DNA from: an uncultured Clostridia bacterium | GTDB lineage: Bacteria; Bacillota; Clostridia; Oscillospirales; Ruminococcaceae | Direction: 5' to 3' | Length of the DNA: 64,000 nucleotides | NCBI GenBank assembly: GCA_947389015.1 | Contig: CANDVA010000001.1 | Coordinates: forward strand, 132,142 to 196,141 | Shown here: in pieces, positions 39,501 to 49,117 of the stretch | How positions within the stretch are numbered: the stretch's first letter is position 1 | How the letters are laid out: each line of letters opens with the position of its first letter | The notes under the pieces: model-generated | The model's database searches: none | What the model saw: only the letters and a program-made list of their open reading frames with translations | Told to the model about the DNA's origin: nothing | Position numbers and translations under genes: made by a program

Positions 39501-40423
39501 CTTCTTTTCATAATAACGGTTATCGCGAAGGCTCCTCCCGCAAGCATCAACTCGGCTATGGTCTGCCACATACGAGAGATAACCGAGATCACCGCCGCGT
39601 CGCTTTCCGGCATTATAAGCATAAGTCCCGCTAAGATTATCCCCTCGCGCACTCCCAGACCCGACGGCGCGAATATCGCCAGTATGCCCATTATCGCCGA
39701 TATGCCGAAAACGCCCGCGCAGAACAGCATTTCATTCCACCCCACCGCGGGATTCACCGACCTGACAAGTATAAAAAAACCGAACCCGACTATCAGCCAA
39801 TTACCGATAAACATCAGCACGACCTTTAATATCTGCGGATACTTCATCGGTATCTCAAGCTCTTTTTTGAAAATTTTACCTATCACTTTCAACACCGCGT
39901 TGATTATTTTCGGGTGAATACAGATGAAAAAAATCGTGATAAGCAATATTGTCAGCCAACGGTAATTGTCGAGCAGCTCGTTCGGGAAAAATAACAGCGA
40001 CAGGATAAACAGCATTGCCGCACCGAGCAAGGTGCAGACGTTCTCGATAAAAAAGCAGACCGTGACCTTCGACAGCGGCGCGTTTTCTTCCTTGTAGTAG
40101 GTAAGCCGTGCGGCGAGCATAAACACCTTGCCCGGGATATACTTCCCGAATATCGAGAGCAGGTACGCCGTAAGCGCCTTGCCGTAAGGTATCGCGCAGC
40201 CGTTTATCTTTGTAATGTAATGAAACAGCGACGCTAGCGAAAGCTTGTATGCAAAATAAAACAGCAGCGCCGCCGCAAAAACGCCCAAGTCCACGCTCGT
40301 TATTTTTTCGGAAAACTCGCTCCAATTCCGATAAAAATACCACGCGATAAAGATCACTGCCAGCACTCCGAATGCGGTCTTTACGATTTTCAGGACGGTG
40401 CCTTTGTCGATCTTCTTTGTCAT
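39482..40423 (-). CDS. Flippase-like membrane protein (LPG synthase TM-region/UPF0104 type)
   Basis: This 313-residue protein has about eight membrane helices with the family features ISIFGKYIPGKVFMLAARL-like loop (around residue 90), and FAPSGLGVREGIILAGLML near residue 265. It corresponds to the membrane domain of MprF (lipid flippase) without the aminoacyl-transferase half. Such proteins are thought to move lipids or polyprenyl-linked glycans. It is four bases after a polysaccharide pyruvyltransferase gene, which supports a role in cell-surface glycan export. Ribosome site AAGGTGA. Confidence 0.85.
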   Translation of the reverse strand: MTKKIDKGTVLKIVKTAFGVLAVIFIAWYFYRNWSEFSEKITSVDLGVFAAALLFYFAYKLSLASLFHYITKINGCAIPYGKALTAYLLSIFGKYIPGKVFMLAARLTYYKEENAPLSKVTVCFFIENVCTLLGAAMLFILSLLFFPNELLDNYRWLTILLITIFFICIHPKIINAVLKVIGKIFKKELEIPMKYPQILKVVLMFIGNWLIVGFGFFILVRSVNPAVGWNEMLFCAGVFGISAIMGILAIFAPSGLGVREGIILAGLMLIMPESDAAVISVISRMWQTIAELMLAGGAFAITVIMKRSKSRSR

Positions 40424-40427
40424 AATT

Positions 40428-41696
40428 TCACCTTGCGTTCCGCTTGTCGATTTCCTCGGAAATAAGCTTGATATTTCGACGCGAGCTTTCCTTGACGCGC
40501 GGAAGATTTTCGACTATCTTAGCGCGTATCCCCTCGGAGTTTTCGAGCAGTCTATGGAATTCCGACCATAGCTTATCCGAGGTCAGTTCCGAATAGTCCG
40601 CCGCGTAGTCGCCCAGCCCGAACATATCCAGAACCTCTTTATACTTGTGGCTCCAACCGACCAGCAGCACGGGAACGCCCTTTTCAAGCGCTCCTATCAT
40701 CGCGTGAAAACGGCTCGCGACAAGCACCTTACAGCGCGATATAAGCAGCCGCAGCTCCTCGGGGAACATCTCGCGCGGATAATATCGGACGTTGGTCTTA
40801 TCTTGAATTTCCGCGTACACCTCGCCACAGACCGGCAGATCGTTATTGCGCGGCTTGGCGCTGTCCCCGCGCGCGGCGTTGGCGATAATAAGCGCCAAAT
40901 ATCCCTCCGCGGTCAGCCGCTCGATAAACTCCGTCATGATCCTTTTGTAGTCGATACCGAGCTTTCGGCAGCGTTTTTCAACAACGCTCGATATTGAAAC
41001 TCCTACTACATATCCGTTGAAAAAGCCGTCGTTTTCACAGAGCTTGTTCACGTTTTCGGCGTACTCCTCTTTCTCGGGCATGGAAAACGCGCCGTCCGCG
41101 CAAAGGCGGACGTTCTCGGTTATCCCGATCTCGGCAAGATTGTTTTTCGTTATCTCGCCGCGCGCACAGATAAGGCGCATTTTCGGCAGTATCCGCCTCG
41201 CAAGAAATCGGTTGTATGGATTTTTAAAGCTCCCGAGCGCCTGTGAATACTTGCAGACGGGCGCGCCGCACAGTACGGGAACTGCGGCGCAGACGAACGC
41301 GTAGGTGTTCATCACAAAGCCGCGGCTGTCCACGAACGACACCCCCGCCATATCGACGACCATTGTACATTCCGAATACGCGCGGATAATTTCGTTGCGC
41401 AGAAACGGCTTGCGGAGCAGCGGAACACGCCCGAAAAATCCATATAATACCGCGAGCGGAAACGCGAGAAAAAGGAGCTTTTCGGGCTTGGCGTTCACAA
41501 AGCTTATAAAATCGTACCGCTCGGGCATAGCCGCGATTATTTCGCGGTCACGCTCTGGATAGGTCGACATCAGCGTTATCCGCAGGCTCCCGCCGTAACG
41601 CTCCCTGAGCTGCTTTATTCCCGATTGCAGCATAGCCGCCGCGCCCTTGTTCCCGCAAAACGACGCGGCGGTGATAACGATATTTATTGTTCTCAT
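40428..41696 (-). CDS. Polysaccharide pyruvyl transferase family protein
   Basis: The 422-residue protein has the CsaB/WcaK-type fold: an opening ITAASFCGNKGAAAMLQSGI (conserved GNxGDxA-like loop), SQALGSFKNPYNR near residue 150, ARGEITKNNL near 175, and VASRFHAMIGALEKGVPVLL near 345 (the conserved SxRFH motif). Family members put pyruvate ketals on wall or exopolysaccharides, creating anchors for S-layer-type domains. It is coupled to the flippase-like gene. A sugar substrate cannot be named. Confidence 0.88.
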   Translation of the reverse strand: MRTINIVITAASFCGNKGAAAMLQSGIKQLRERYGGSLRITLMSTYPERDREIIAAMPERYDFISFVNAKPEKLLFLAFPLAVLYGFFGRVPLLRKPFLRNEIIRAYSECTMVVDMAGVSFVDSRGFVMNTYAFVCAAVPVLCGAPVCKYSQALGSFKNPYNRFLARRILPKMRLICARGEITKNNLAEIGITENVRLCADGAFSMPEKEEYAENVNKLCENDGFFNGYVVGVSISSVVEKRCRKLGIDYKRIMTEFIERLTAEGYLALIIANAARGDSAKPRNNDLPVCGEVYAEIQDKTNVRYYPREMFPEELRLLISRCKVLVASRFHAMIGALEKGVPVLLVGWSHKYKEVLDMFGLGDYAADYSELTSDKLWSEFHRLLENSEGIRAKIVENLPRVKESSRRNIKLISEEIDKRNAR

Positions 41697-41719
41697 TTCT
41701 TATAAAACCACCGCTATTG

Positions 41720-42370
41720 TCACGACCTGATCTTGGTTTTTATCTTGAACTTTTTGCCGATTTTTCGGGCAAGATGGTCGCGCAGACCCATAGGTGTTCC
41801 CGCAAGGAAGAGCGTTTTATCGCAGATTACAGTCTCGGCTTTTTCGGGAAACAGATAAAAGCTGTGAGCGCACTCCACCGCGAGCGTAATTTTCTTGTAC
41901 GGAAACTCGGTCACCTTTTCCGCCTCGCGTGGAACATTGCTGTCGGGATCCTTGGGCGGCAGCTCGCGCAGTATGATCTTGTCGTCCGCGAACTCCACGT
42001 TCTGTATCTTCCCGTAGGACTGCTCCAGCGAATCGGCGTTTTTGTTGAAGTACCATATCTTCATATTGTGAGGAAGTGTCGCCAGAACGAGAAAAATCAC
42101 CCCGAAAATTATCGTCAGCACCCACTCGCGCGTCCATATCGCCGAGCCCGTGAGCAGGAAAAAGAACCCCGCCGCGTAATAGCACACCGTCTGAAGCGGC
42201 TTTATCTTCAGCGCGTACAGAAAATCAGAGTACGCGCGTATCCTCGCCATCGTACATTCCGTTTCAACGATAAGCTTTCCGTTGTCGGGGTGCTTCTCGG
42301 CATTCATCTCAACAAAAAGATTGGCAAGCTTCTCTTCTCGCGTTTGGAGAATTTCCTTTTTATTTTTCAT
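41720..42370 (-). CDS. YcxB-like two-helix membrane protein
   Basis: The 216-residue protein has two close membrane helices (about 63-80 and 85-103) in the middle. Its C-terminal cytoplasmic beta domain contains FPYKKITLAVECAHSFYLFP, resembling the YcxB C-terminal domain (strand, then tyrosine/phenylalanine, then Ala/Pro loop). The function of YcxB proteins is unknown. The ATG at 42370 lies 11 bases inside the end of the upstream esterase gene, with AAGGGAA as ribosome site, so the two are translationally coupled. Confidence 0.7.
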   Translation of the reverse strand: MKNKKEILQTREEKLANLFVEMNAEKHPDNGKLIVETECTMARIRAYSDFLYALKIKPLQTVCYYAAGFFFLLTGSAIWTREWVLTIIFGVIFLVLATLPHNMKIWYFNKNADSLEQSYGKIQNVEFADDKIILRELPPKDPDSNVPREAEKVTEFPYKKITLAVECAHSFYLFPEKAETVICDKTLFLAGTPMGLRDHLARKIGKKFKIKTKIRS

Positions 42371-43427
42371 TTTGAATTCCCTTTATATACGCGTACAGCT
42401 CCGCCGCCATTTCCGCCTGCTCGGTAGCGCGGGGGTGTCCGTCGGTAGCCGCGCCTCCGCGCTCAAATTTAAAGTATCGAACTCGCTTTTCGTTTACCTC
42501 CTCGGCGACCTCGCGAACAGCGTCCTCCCATGTCGGGTCGTGCTTGAGTACGGTGAGCAGCAGAATAAACGTCGCGTTCGGGTACTTGACCATAAGGTCG
42601 CGCAGCATTTCGATATACTTGTCCTTCCACATTCTGCGGTAGTCGGGGCGCTTTATCGCCTCGGGGTCAGGGTTGTGGTCGTTTTGTCCTATCGCGATAA
42701 TAACGTAATTGGGAATATACTTCGAGAAGTCCCACTGCTTCAGCTCATCGTATGGGGAGTACTGAATTTTGTCGTAAACGCGCGTCATTCCCCAAAGGTG
42801 ATCGGAGGTGAAGTAGCCCGTGCCGTCAAGCAGCGCGATGCCGCCCTGCGCAACATCGTGAACTTCGGCGTTGAGCCGCCGAGCCAGCATTAACGGGTAT
42901 GAAAAATAGGAGTTATCCGCGGCATTGTTGCAGTGATGATCCTCAGGGTCGCACTGCCCCTCGTAGTAAATATCCTCTACGACCTCGCCCGCGGAAACGC
43001 TGTCGCCGTAGACCTCGAGCTTAAGGTCGTACTTGTGGTTCGGGCAGGACACTTCGGCGTTTTCGTCGATAACGATACCTGCAAACACAACGTAGTTATG
43101 CGACGCCATAGTCTTGACGAGCTTTAGCGTGTGCCGTTTATTTTCGAGATTTTCGGCGAGCGTATACAGCTCGTCTTCTCCGCTGTTTTTGAGGAAGAAT
43201 TTCTGCATTACGCCGTCCACCAGAGCGCCGAAATGCGTAAGCTCCTGGTGATTTATATTCTTGATGACAAGCGCGCAGGAAGTGCCTGTAAAGTTCACGT
43301 CGATCATTGTGCCCGGCCACACCAGAACGGGGCGCGACGGATCGTCGAAATCAATTCTGCCCATATATTCGAGGGCGGGATCCTCGGGTGGTATCAGCTT
43401 TTTGTTCGCGGGTAATTCGTAGCTCAT
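42360..43427 (-). CDS. SGNH/GDSL hydrolase, CE2-like carbohydrate esterase
   Basis: The 355-residue product (ATG at 43427 after AAAGGAG) has an N-terminal jelly-roll-like domain (about 20-125) and an SGNH domain with the catalytic Ser in EVYGDSVSAGE (near residue 148), the block III GQNDHNPDP (near 250) and the Asp/His pair in TDGHPRATEQ (near 330). This two-domain plan fits CE2 acetyl esterases that deacetylate xylan or glucomannan oligosaccharides. There is no signal peptide, so it acts on imported sugars. No glycoside hydrolase adjoins it. Confidence 0.85.
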   Translation of the reverse strand: MSYELPANKKLIPPEDPALEYMGRIDFDDPSRPVLVWPGTMIDVNFTGTSCALVIKNINHQELTHFGALVDGVMQKFFLKNSGEDELYTLAENLENKRHTLKLVKTMASHNYVVFAGIVIDENAEVSCPNHKYDLKLEVYGDSVSAGEVVEDIYYEGQCDPEDHHCNNAADNSYFSYPLMLARRLNAEVHDVAQGGIALLDGTGYFTSDHLWGMTRVYDKIQYSPYDELKQWDFSKYIPNYVIIAIGQNDHNPDPEAIKRPDYRRMWKDKYIEMLRDLMVKYPNATFILLLTVLKHDPTWEDAVREVAEEVNEKRVRYFKFERGGAATDGHPRATEQAEMAAELYAYIKGIQNEK

Positions 43428-43440
43428 TGTTAGTTCTCCT

Positions 43441-43941
43441 TTACTCATCATATAAACCGTTTTTCAGCCTGTCGGCAGTATGCGGGCTTACATAAACGGG
43501 AAATTTTCCGGTGCGCTCGATCGTTTGACCGTTAAGCATTCCCGTGTGGATACTCATATGTCTAAACTGTATAAGAACTAAGTCCATTCGCGTAAAATCG
43601 CAGTCGGGAGGACACTCATACAGCTCCTTATCCGTCAGTTCGTCAAGATAGCCGAACGTTTTCTTCTTGACTCTTTCGAGGTAATCCAGCAGCTCGGTAT
43701 CGGAAAGCTCTTTCGCGCACGGATTGTCGGGATTGTCCATTCCGTCTTCGTGAAACGGCGGCTCGTCAAATGCGAACGGGTTAAAGAACCACTTGTCCGC
43801 GGAGTGGATCGTGTGATAAACATACCGCCACGCGGGCGCTCCGCACACAAGCGCGTTGCGGTCGTAGGTCTTTATCGCGGTCTCAAGATTGAGATAATTT
43901 GCCGAAACCTGCGCCTTGATAATTTCACATAATGTATTCAT
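43441..43941 (-). CDS. DinB-superfamily protein
   Basis: The 166-residue helical-bundle protein has the DinB metal-site histidines: His about 49 in YHTIHSADKW and the C-terminal pair in FRHMSIHTGML. DinB/YfiT proteins bind Ni or Zn and include thiol transferases (bacillithiol or mycothiol dependent). The ATG overlaps the hemW stop codon (ATGA), giving translational coupling. The biochemical reaction is unknown. Confidence 0.85.
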   Translation of the reverse strand: MNTLCEIIKAQVSANYLNLETAIKTYDRNALVCGAPAWRYVYHTIHSADKWFFNPFAFDEPPFHEDGMDNPDNPCAKELSDTELLDYLERVKKKTFGYLDELTDKELYECPPDCDFTRMDLVLIQFRHMSIHTGMLNGQTIERTGKFPVYVSPHTADRLKNGLYDE

Positions 43942-44996
43942 ATATCCTCCAAATGCGCCAGAAGCGTTGAGATTATCCCATTTGATACGAGAAAGCCCTC
44001 CGCGGTCAGCGACAGCCGCTCGTTTTCAATTTTGTAATACTGCTCGGGAATAAGCGGCAATCCGCCTTGAACGCGCTCCCAAAGCTCTTTGGGAATACCC
44101 TCCGACAGCCGCAGACCGAGCATTATCTTCTCTTCCGTTTCGTCGGGGTAATCGTCGGTAACGGCTTCAATCTGACGCGGACTTTCAATAAATTCGCGCA
44201 GATCTCGCGCAATAGCAAAGCGCTTTCCCTTGTAGAAAGAATGCGCCGCCGCGCCTATTCCAAGGTACTCCTCACGCCGCCAGTATTTGAGATTGTGGCG
44301 GCTCGCCATTCCATCTCTCGCGAAATTGCTTATCTCGTATTGCTCAAAGGCGTTATCCTTAAGCAGTTTCACCGCTGCCAGATATAACTCTGCGCTTTCA
44401 TCATCGTCAGGGAGCACGGGCGGCTTTTTCCCGAAAACGGTGTTCGGCTCTATTTTAAGCAGATACGCCGAAATGTGAGTTATCGGCAACGCACACAAGC
44501 GCTCTGTCGTATAGATCAGCGAGTTCAAGTCCTGTTCGGGAATACCGAGCATAATGTCAACGGAAATATCGTCGAAGCCGACCTCGTGAGCGGTAATGAC
44601 CGCCCGCTCCGCCTGCTTGAAGGTATGCGTTCTGCCGAGAGTTTTCAGTTCGGTATCGACCGCCGCCTGTACGCCGACCGAGAGACGGTTCACACCTGCT
44701 GCGCGTAAGACATTCAGCGTTTCCGCGTCCATTTCAAAAGGATTGCACTCGACCGTTATCTCGGCTCTTGCAGATATACGGCACTCGGCAAGTATCCGCG
44801 GGATATGCCGCGCAAGCAGTATCGGGGTGCCGCCGCCGAAATAGACGGTATCGTAAGCCTCGTTATAGAAACGCAGATTTCGTATCACCGCGTCCGCGTA
44901 TTGTTCTGCCAAGTCCTCGCGGAAACCAACGGAATAGAAGTCGCAGTAGGGACATTTTTTTCGGCAGAACGGAACGTGTACATACAGACCGATCAA
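43938..44996 (-). CDS. hemW: Radical SAM heme chaperone HemW (CPO-III-like)
   Basis: The product opens IGLYVHVPFCRKKCPYCDFY with the radical SAM cluster motif CxxxCxxC and an extra Cys typical of HemW. It includes YFGGGTPILL and the LSVGVQAAVDTELKTLGRTH region. HemW binds heme and delivers it to respiratory proteins; older annotations call it coproporphyrinogen III oxidase-like. I chose TTG at 44996, six bases after AAGGTG; a GTG at 45005 is the alternative. In bacteria it often sits near lepA, as here (one gene apart). Confidence 0.92.
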   Translation of the reverse strand: MIGLYVHVPFCRKKCPYCDFYSVGFREDLAEQYADAVIRNLRFYNEAYDTVYFGGGTPILLARHIPRILAECRISARAEITVECNPFEMDAETLNVLRAAGVNRLSVGVQAAVDTELKTLGRTHTFKQAERAVITAHEVGFDDISVDIMLGIPEQDLNSLIYTTERLCALPITHISAYLLKIEPNTVFGKKPPVLPDDDESAELYLAAVKLLKDNAFEQYEISNFARDGMASRHNLKYWRREEYLGIGAAAHSFYKGKRFAIARDLREFIESPRQIEAVTDDYPDETEEKIMLGLRLSEGIPKELWERVQGGLPLIPEQYYKIENERLSLTAEGFLVSNGIISTLLAHLEDI

Positions 44997-45009
44997 AGCG
45001 ATCACCTTT

Positions 45010-45666
45010 TCAACGTTGCTGTTTCAAACGCGTTTGCGTCCACTCAAGGAGCTTATCGGATAACGCGTTGAAATCGATCCAGCCTCCGTTTTTCAGCGCC
45101 GCATAAGCTCGCGCGATATCGCCGTCCTCGCCGCCTGCGGCATCGCACAAATCGCTCAGCTTTGAAACGTATCTTCCCGTCTTCTCGAAGTGGACTGCCC
45201 GAAGCACAAAGCACGCGGTTTTGTACAGTCCGACAAGAATTTCCCCGCTTTTTTCATACAACATATTATGCACGCAACCGTGGTAGATATTGCACAGCCC
45301 GAGTTTTACAGCGCGGCTTACGGATTGCTTGTCTATCAGAGGGATCAGGTCGTCAAGGCTGCCCTTGAGCGGCCTTGTGTCAAAGTAAAACTGAAACAGG
45401 TCGGACGGTTCCCAGTTTAAAAGCTCGTCTTTCCCCGAAAGAAATCCGCACGTCAGCTCTCGGTTCGGGAGCGCGTCCAACATTTTGTCATAAGCGCGGA
45501 CGTCCTCCGCGGAGAGCTCGTCCAAGACCGCGACGGTATCTATATCGCTTGATTCCGTCGCTTCTCCGCGCGCTCGGCTGCCCTGTATTCCCGCGAACCA
45601 CACGCGCTCCCCGAACGTTTCTTCCAACGCGGCAAGGTAGGCTTTGCACCATTTTTCCATATCCAC
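45010..45666 (-). CDS. Nucleotidyltransferase-domain protein (aminoglycoside adenylyltransferase-like)
   Basis: The 218-residue product has the polymerase-beta-type motif GSRARGEATESSDIDTVAV (residues 29-47) with the GS and DxD of active nucleotidyltransferases, then a helical C-terminal half. A third carboxylate may be in ELTCGF. Relatives adenylylate aminoglycosides or act as MNT antitoxins with HEPN partners; here no separate HEPN gene is adjacent and the helical half may play that part. The start is GTG at 45666; its AGGAGG lies on the lepA stop codon. Confidence 0.8.
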   Translation of the reverse strand: MDMEKWCKAYLAALEETFGERVWFAGIQGSRARGEATESSDIDTVAVLDELSAEDVRAYDKMLDALPNRELTCGFLSGKDELLNWEPSDLFQFYFDTRPLKGSLDDLIPLIDKQSVSRAVKLGLCNIYHGCVHNMLYEKSGEILVGLYKTACFVLRAVHFEKTGRYVSKLSDLCDAAGGEDGDIARAYAALKNGGWIDFNALSDKLLEWTQTRLKQQR

Positions 45667-45681
45667 AGCTAAATAATCCTC

Positions 45682-47496
45682 CTATTCGTCGTCAAGCTTG
45701 AGCACCGCCATAAACGCCTCCTGCGGCACCTCTACCGTACCGAATTGACGCATACGCTTTTTGCCCTCCTTCTGCTTTTCAAGCAGCTTTTTCTTGCGCG
45801 TGATATCGCCGCCGTAGCACTTCGCCAATACGTCCTTGCGAAGCGCCTTTATCGTCTCGCGGGCTATTATCTTGCCGCCGACGCACGCCTGTATCGGTAT
45901 CTCGAAGAGCTGCCGCGGGATATGCTCCTTGAGCTTCTCCGCCATTTTTCTCGCACGCTCGTAAGCCTTGTCCGCGTGGACGATAAACGACAGCGCGTCG
46001 ATAACCTCGCCGTTCAACATTATATCAAGCTTGACAAGCTTTGACGGCGCAAAGCCCATCATCTCGTAATCGTAGCTCGCGTAGCCGCGAGTGCGCGATT
46101 TCAGCGCGTCGAAGAAGTCGTAGACTATCTCGTTGAGCGGCAATTCATAATGCAGGTCAACGCGCTTTGCGTCAATATATTGCATATCCTTGAACACGCC
46201 GCGCCTGTTCTGGCAAAGCTCCATAATGTTGCCGACGTAATCCGACGGCGCGTACACGTGCGCGTTGACCATAGGCTCCATTGCCTGAGCGATAAGCGTT
46301 GTGTCGGGAAAATTGGTGGGGTTGTCTATCATCTTGACCGTACCGTCCGTCATCTCTATCTTGTAGACGACCGAGGGCGCGGTGGTGATTATATCGAGAT
46401 TGTACTCGCGCTCGATACGTTCCTGCACTACGTCCATATGGAGCAGCCCCAGAAATCCGCAGCGGAAACCGAAGCCTAGCGCGACGGAGCTTTCGGGCTC
46501 GAACGACAGAGACGCGTCGTTCAATTGCAGCTTGTCCAGAGCGTCGCGGAGATCGGGATATTTCGCGCCGTCCGCGGGATAGATACCGCTGAACACCATC
46601 GGGTTCACCTCGCGGTAGCCCGAAAGCGGCTCGGCGGCGGGCTTTGCCGCGTTGGTGACGGTATCGCCGACCTTGGTATCGCCGATAGACTTTATCGAAG
46701 CGGCGATATACCCGACCTCGCCCGCCTTCAGCTCGGAGCACGGGACAAGCTCGGTCGCGCCCATATAGCCGACCTCGACCGTGGTAAATTCCGCGTTCGA
46801 CGCCATCATACGTATCCTGTCGCCCGCCTTTACCGTTCCCTCTTTTACGCGGACATACACGATAACGCCTTTATAGCTGTCGTAGTAGCTGTCGAATATC
46901 AGCGCCTTTAACGGCGCGTCCGCGCCGCCCTTGGGGGCGGGGATCCTACGGACTATCTCCTCCATTACCGCGTGAATGTTGGTGCCCATTTTTGCGGATA
47001 TCTCGGGCGCGTCCATCGCCTCGATGCCGATAACGTTTTCTATCTCCTCCTTGACCTCCTCGGGGTGAGCGCTCGGCAGGTCGATCTTGTTGACGACGGG
47101 AACGACCTCCAGATCGTTCTCCACCGCAAGGTAGGTGTTCGCGAGGGTCTGCGCCTCGATACCCTGCGACGAGTCGACTATCAGAATAGCGCCCTCGCAC
47201 GCGACAAGCGAGCGCGAGACCTCATAGTTAAAGTCGACGTGACCGGGCGTGTCTATAAGATTGAAGATGTATTCCTCACCGTCGTCCGCCTTGTATTTAA
47301 GCCGCACCGCGCGCGCTTTTATCGTAATGCCGCGCTCGCGCTCGATATCCATATTGTCGAGCAGCTGCTCCTCCATATCGCGCTTGGCTACGGTCTCCGT
47401 CTGCTCGAGAATTCTGTCCGCGAGCGTGGATTTTCCGTGGTCGATATGCGCTATTATACAGAAATTGCGTATTTTATCCAGATATTTTTCTTCCAA
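45682..47496 (-). CDS. lepA: Elongation factor 4 (LepA)
   Basis: This 604-residue GTPase is full length. The G motifs are [15 protein letters not shown] (residues 15-29), [15 protein letters not shown] and NKIDLPSA. The C-terminal LepA-specific domain ends [20 protein letters not shown]. LepA binds ribosomes and can back-translocate stalled ones or assist 30S biogenesis. The real start is TTG at 47496, eight bases after AGGAGG; an ATG five bases earlier is out of frame. Confidence 0.98.
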   Translation of the reverse strand: MEEKYLDKIRNFCIIAHIDHGKSTLADRILEQTETVAKRDMEEQLLDNMDIERERGITIKARAVRLKYKADDGEEYIFNLIDTPGHVDFNYEVSRSLVACEGAILIVDSSQGIEAQTLANTYLAVENDLEVVPVVNKIDLPSAHPEEVKEEIENVIGIEAMDAPEISAKMGTNIHAVMEEIVRRIPAPKGGADAPLKALIFDSYYDSYKGVIVYVRVKEGTVKAGDRIRMMASNAEFTTVEVGYMGATELVPCSELKAGEVGYIAASIKSIGDTKVGDTVTNAAKPAAEPLSGYREVNPMVFSGIYPADGAKYPDLRDALDKLQLNDASLSFEPESSVALGFGFRCGFLGLLHMDVVQERIEREYNLDIITTAPSVVYKIEMTDGTVKMIDNPTNFPDTTLIAQAMEPMVNAHVYAPSDYVGNIMELCQNRRGVFKDMQYIDAKRVDLHYELPLNEIVYDFFDALKSRTRGYASYDYEMMGFAPSKLVKLDIMLNGEVIDALSFIVHADKAYERARKMAEKLKEHIPRQLFEIPIQACVGGKIIARETIKALRKDVLAKCYGGDITRKKKLLEKQKEGKKRMRQFGTVEVPQEAFMAVLKLDDE

Positions 47497-47520
47497 GCCA
47501 TAAACCTCCTTATTTCCCGG

Positions 47521-47778
47521 CTAAACGTTGTATATCGTTCGCGCTGATCTGTTCTCCGAAGCGCTTTTATCGGTCTTGTCGCCCGCCCCGCGAAAGCGCC
47601 CGAGCTTGCACGAATACCGCCCCGTAGTCAGCACATACGGCGCAAAGCCCTTGCGATACAGCTCCGCCGCCTTTTCTGGCACCTGCGGATAACTGCCGCC
47701 GACCACGACTATCAGATCGACTTTGCAAGGCTCGTCCGAAACAAAAATGAAGTCGGTAATATCGTTAATTATTCTCAT
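47521..47778 (-). pseudogene. YdcF-like (DUF218) gene, 3' truncated
   Basis: The 85-codon frame contains only the first part of a YdcF/DUF218 domain: DLIVVVGGSYPQVPEKAAEL and YRKGFAPYVLTTGRYSCKLG (residues 20-60). The family normally has 150-250 residues with further GxS and ENA motifs, which are missing here. After about residue 62 the sequence becomes unrelated (GDKTDKSASENRSART) and stops 25 bases before the lepA start. The likely cause is a deletion or frameshift that removed the C-terminal two thirds. The start (ATG after GAGG) is intact. Confidence 0.7.
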
Positions 47779-47780
47779 CT

Positions 47781-48395
47781 CTAATCCTCATATTCCGCGT
47801 CGAGATACCACTCTATATGCTCCAGCTTTTCGTAAAACTCTTCCCTGGTCTCCCATGTCGGGAGATCGAACTCTTTCCAGCGGTCGTTTTTCATCATCTG
47901 ACGGATAACGTAGAGATCGTTCTTCCGCTTGGTAGCGCTCTCCTTGTACTCGCGCAGCGGCGCGAACACTCCGTACTCGCCCTCCAGCCTGTATATCACG
48001 AATTCGCCGAACTGATACGCGTTCAGTCCGTTTCCCGTAAAGAGCGTTTTAACGGTGGTGTTATCCATGTTGAGCGGAGTTTCGTTCAGCGTAAATATCG
48101 CGAGCGGCTCGTCCGTCATATGCACGCGGTCGTGCTCCGAGGCTACCTTTTTGTATTTGCTTTGGTCATAGGAGAAGTCGCCCGGAAGCAGATAGTAATG
48201 GCTTGCCGGGGTCTGATAGCACTGTATCACGGTGAACTTTTCCCCGCCGTGCTCCTTGACGTAAACCGTGTCCTTTGGCTCGTAGAAAATGCCGATAACA
48301 AGCTTTATCGCGAACATAAACAGTCCCGTCGATACCAGTACGATAAGCATCGGCAGGCATTTCAGAAACGCGTTCTTTATCTTTTCCTTTGTCAT
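47781..48395 (-). CDS. Membrane-anchored protein of unknown function (204 aa)
   Basis: The ATG at 48395 follows GAGGAAG. One membrane helix (about residues 14-36) behind a basic N-terminus places the remaining 165 residues outside the cell or in the cytosol, depending on orientation; the positive-inside rule favours outside. The soluble part is rich in Tyr and charged residues with no motif I recognise. It lies eight bases after the 150-residue gene and two bases before the broken ydcF-like gene. Confidence 0.65.
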   Translation of the reverse strand: MTKEKIKNAFLKCLPMLIVLVSTGLFMFAIKLVIGIFYEPKDTVYVKEHGGEKFTVIQCYQTPASHYYLLPGDFSYDQSKYKKVASEHDRVHMTDEPLAIFTLNETPLNMDNTTVKTLFTGNGLNAYQFGEFVIYRLEGEYGVFAPLREYKESATKRKNDLYVIRQMMKNDRWKEFDLPTWETREEFYEKLEHIEWYLDAEYED

Positions 48396-48403
48396 ATCTT
48401 CCT

Positions 48404-48856
48404 CTAATCTTTCTGAAACCAAGCGTCATCGGTAAATTCGCTCCAACAGAACAATATTTTCTCACAGGATATGGTTACCGTACAAAACGCCGAATCGTTA
48501 TCCGTATTCCAAGCACTACACGCCAGCGTCAGAACTCCGTTTTCGTACCCGTCAATGTCGTAGACCTCCAATTCAAGCCGCGAAAGCTCGTTCAGAGCTA
48601 TGCTCTCGGCGGGAACGGTATTCCCATTTTCCTCGTAGGACGGGTATTCCGCCGAGATAAAACGCCCGTTTTTCAAGATGACCGCCGCCTTGCCCGTGCG
48701 TTTGTGCCGCCCCGTTCCGTTCAGCGGATTAGACGCGGTAACGTCGAAGCCGTACTCAAAGATAAGCGAGATATCCCCGTCGAAAATAAACTCCGATATA
48801 TCGCAATCGTGCAGCGAAATGCTGTCTATATCGTCCGATACAAATTTCCAATCCAT
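48404..48856 (-). CDS. Hypothetical cytosolic protein (150 aa)
   Basis: The start ATG at 48856 follows AAGGGGC. The protein opens MDWKFVSDDIDSISLHDCDI, which recalls small immunity-like or DUF families with a DSISLHDC motif near the N-terminus followed by all-beta repeats (FDGDISLIFEYGFDV). No signal or membrane segment is present. It is the first gene of a three-gene set with the 204-residue membrane protein and the truncated ydcF-like gene, behind its own promoter. Function is unknown. Confidence 0.65.
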   Translation of the reverse strand: MDWKFVSDDIDSISLHDCDISEFIFDGDISLIFEYGFDVTASNPLNGTGRHKRTGKAAVILKNGRFISAEYPSYEENGNTVPAESIALNELSRLELEVYDIDGYENGVLTLACSAWNTDNDSAFCTVTISCEKILFCWSEFTDDAWFQKD

Positions 48857-48888
48857 ATTTTGCCCCTTGCTATAATACATACTTCTTT

Positions 48889-48917
48889 ATTATAACATAT
48901 TTTCCCGCTGTTGTTAA
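48889..48917 (-). promoter_or_regulatory. Promoter of the 48.9-47.5 kb minus-strand genes
   Basis: On the minus strand TTAACA (48912-48917), 17 bases, TATAAT (48889-48894). Confidence 0.75.
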
Positions 48918-49005
48918 GTACTTTTTAAAATTTTTTACATGATTTTCACGGATAAGTTATGAAAACTGACCTATTCGGTAGGCATATTTTGGTTGAAAAT
49001 GTCTA

Positions 49006-49035
49006 TTGACCTCGGACCAAGTCTTGTGGTAAAAT
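49006..49035 (+). promoter_or_regulatory. Promoter of the CAP-domain protein gene
   Basis: TTGACC (49006-49011), 18 bases, TAAAAT (49030-49035). Confidence 0.65.
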
Positions 49036-49117
49036 GTAGCAAAAGAGATAAACGGACAAGGTCTCGCTTATGTCCGGAAATAAAACAAACCAAGGCAAGC
49101 TAAAAGGGGGAATATTT

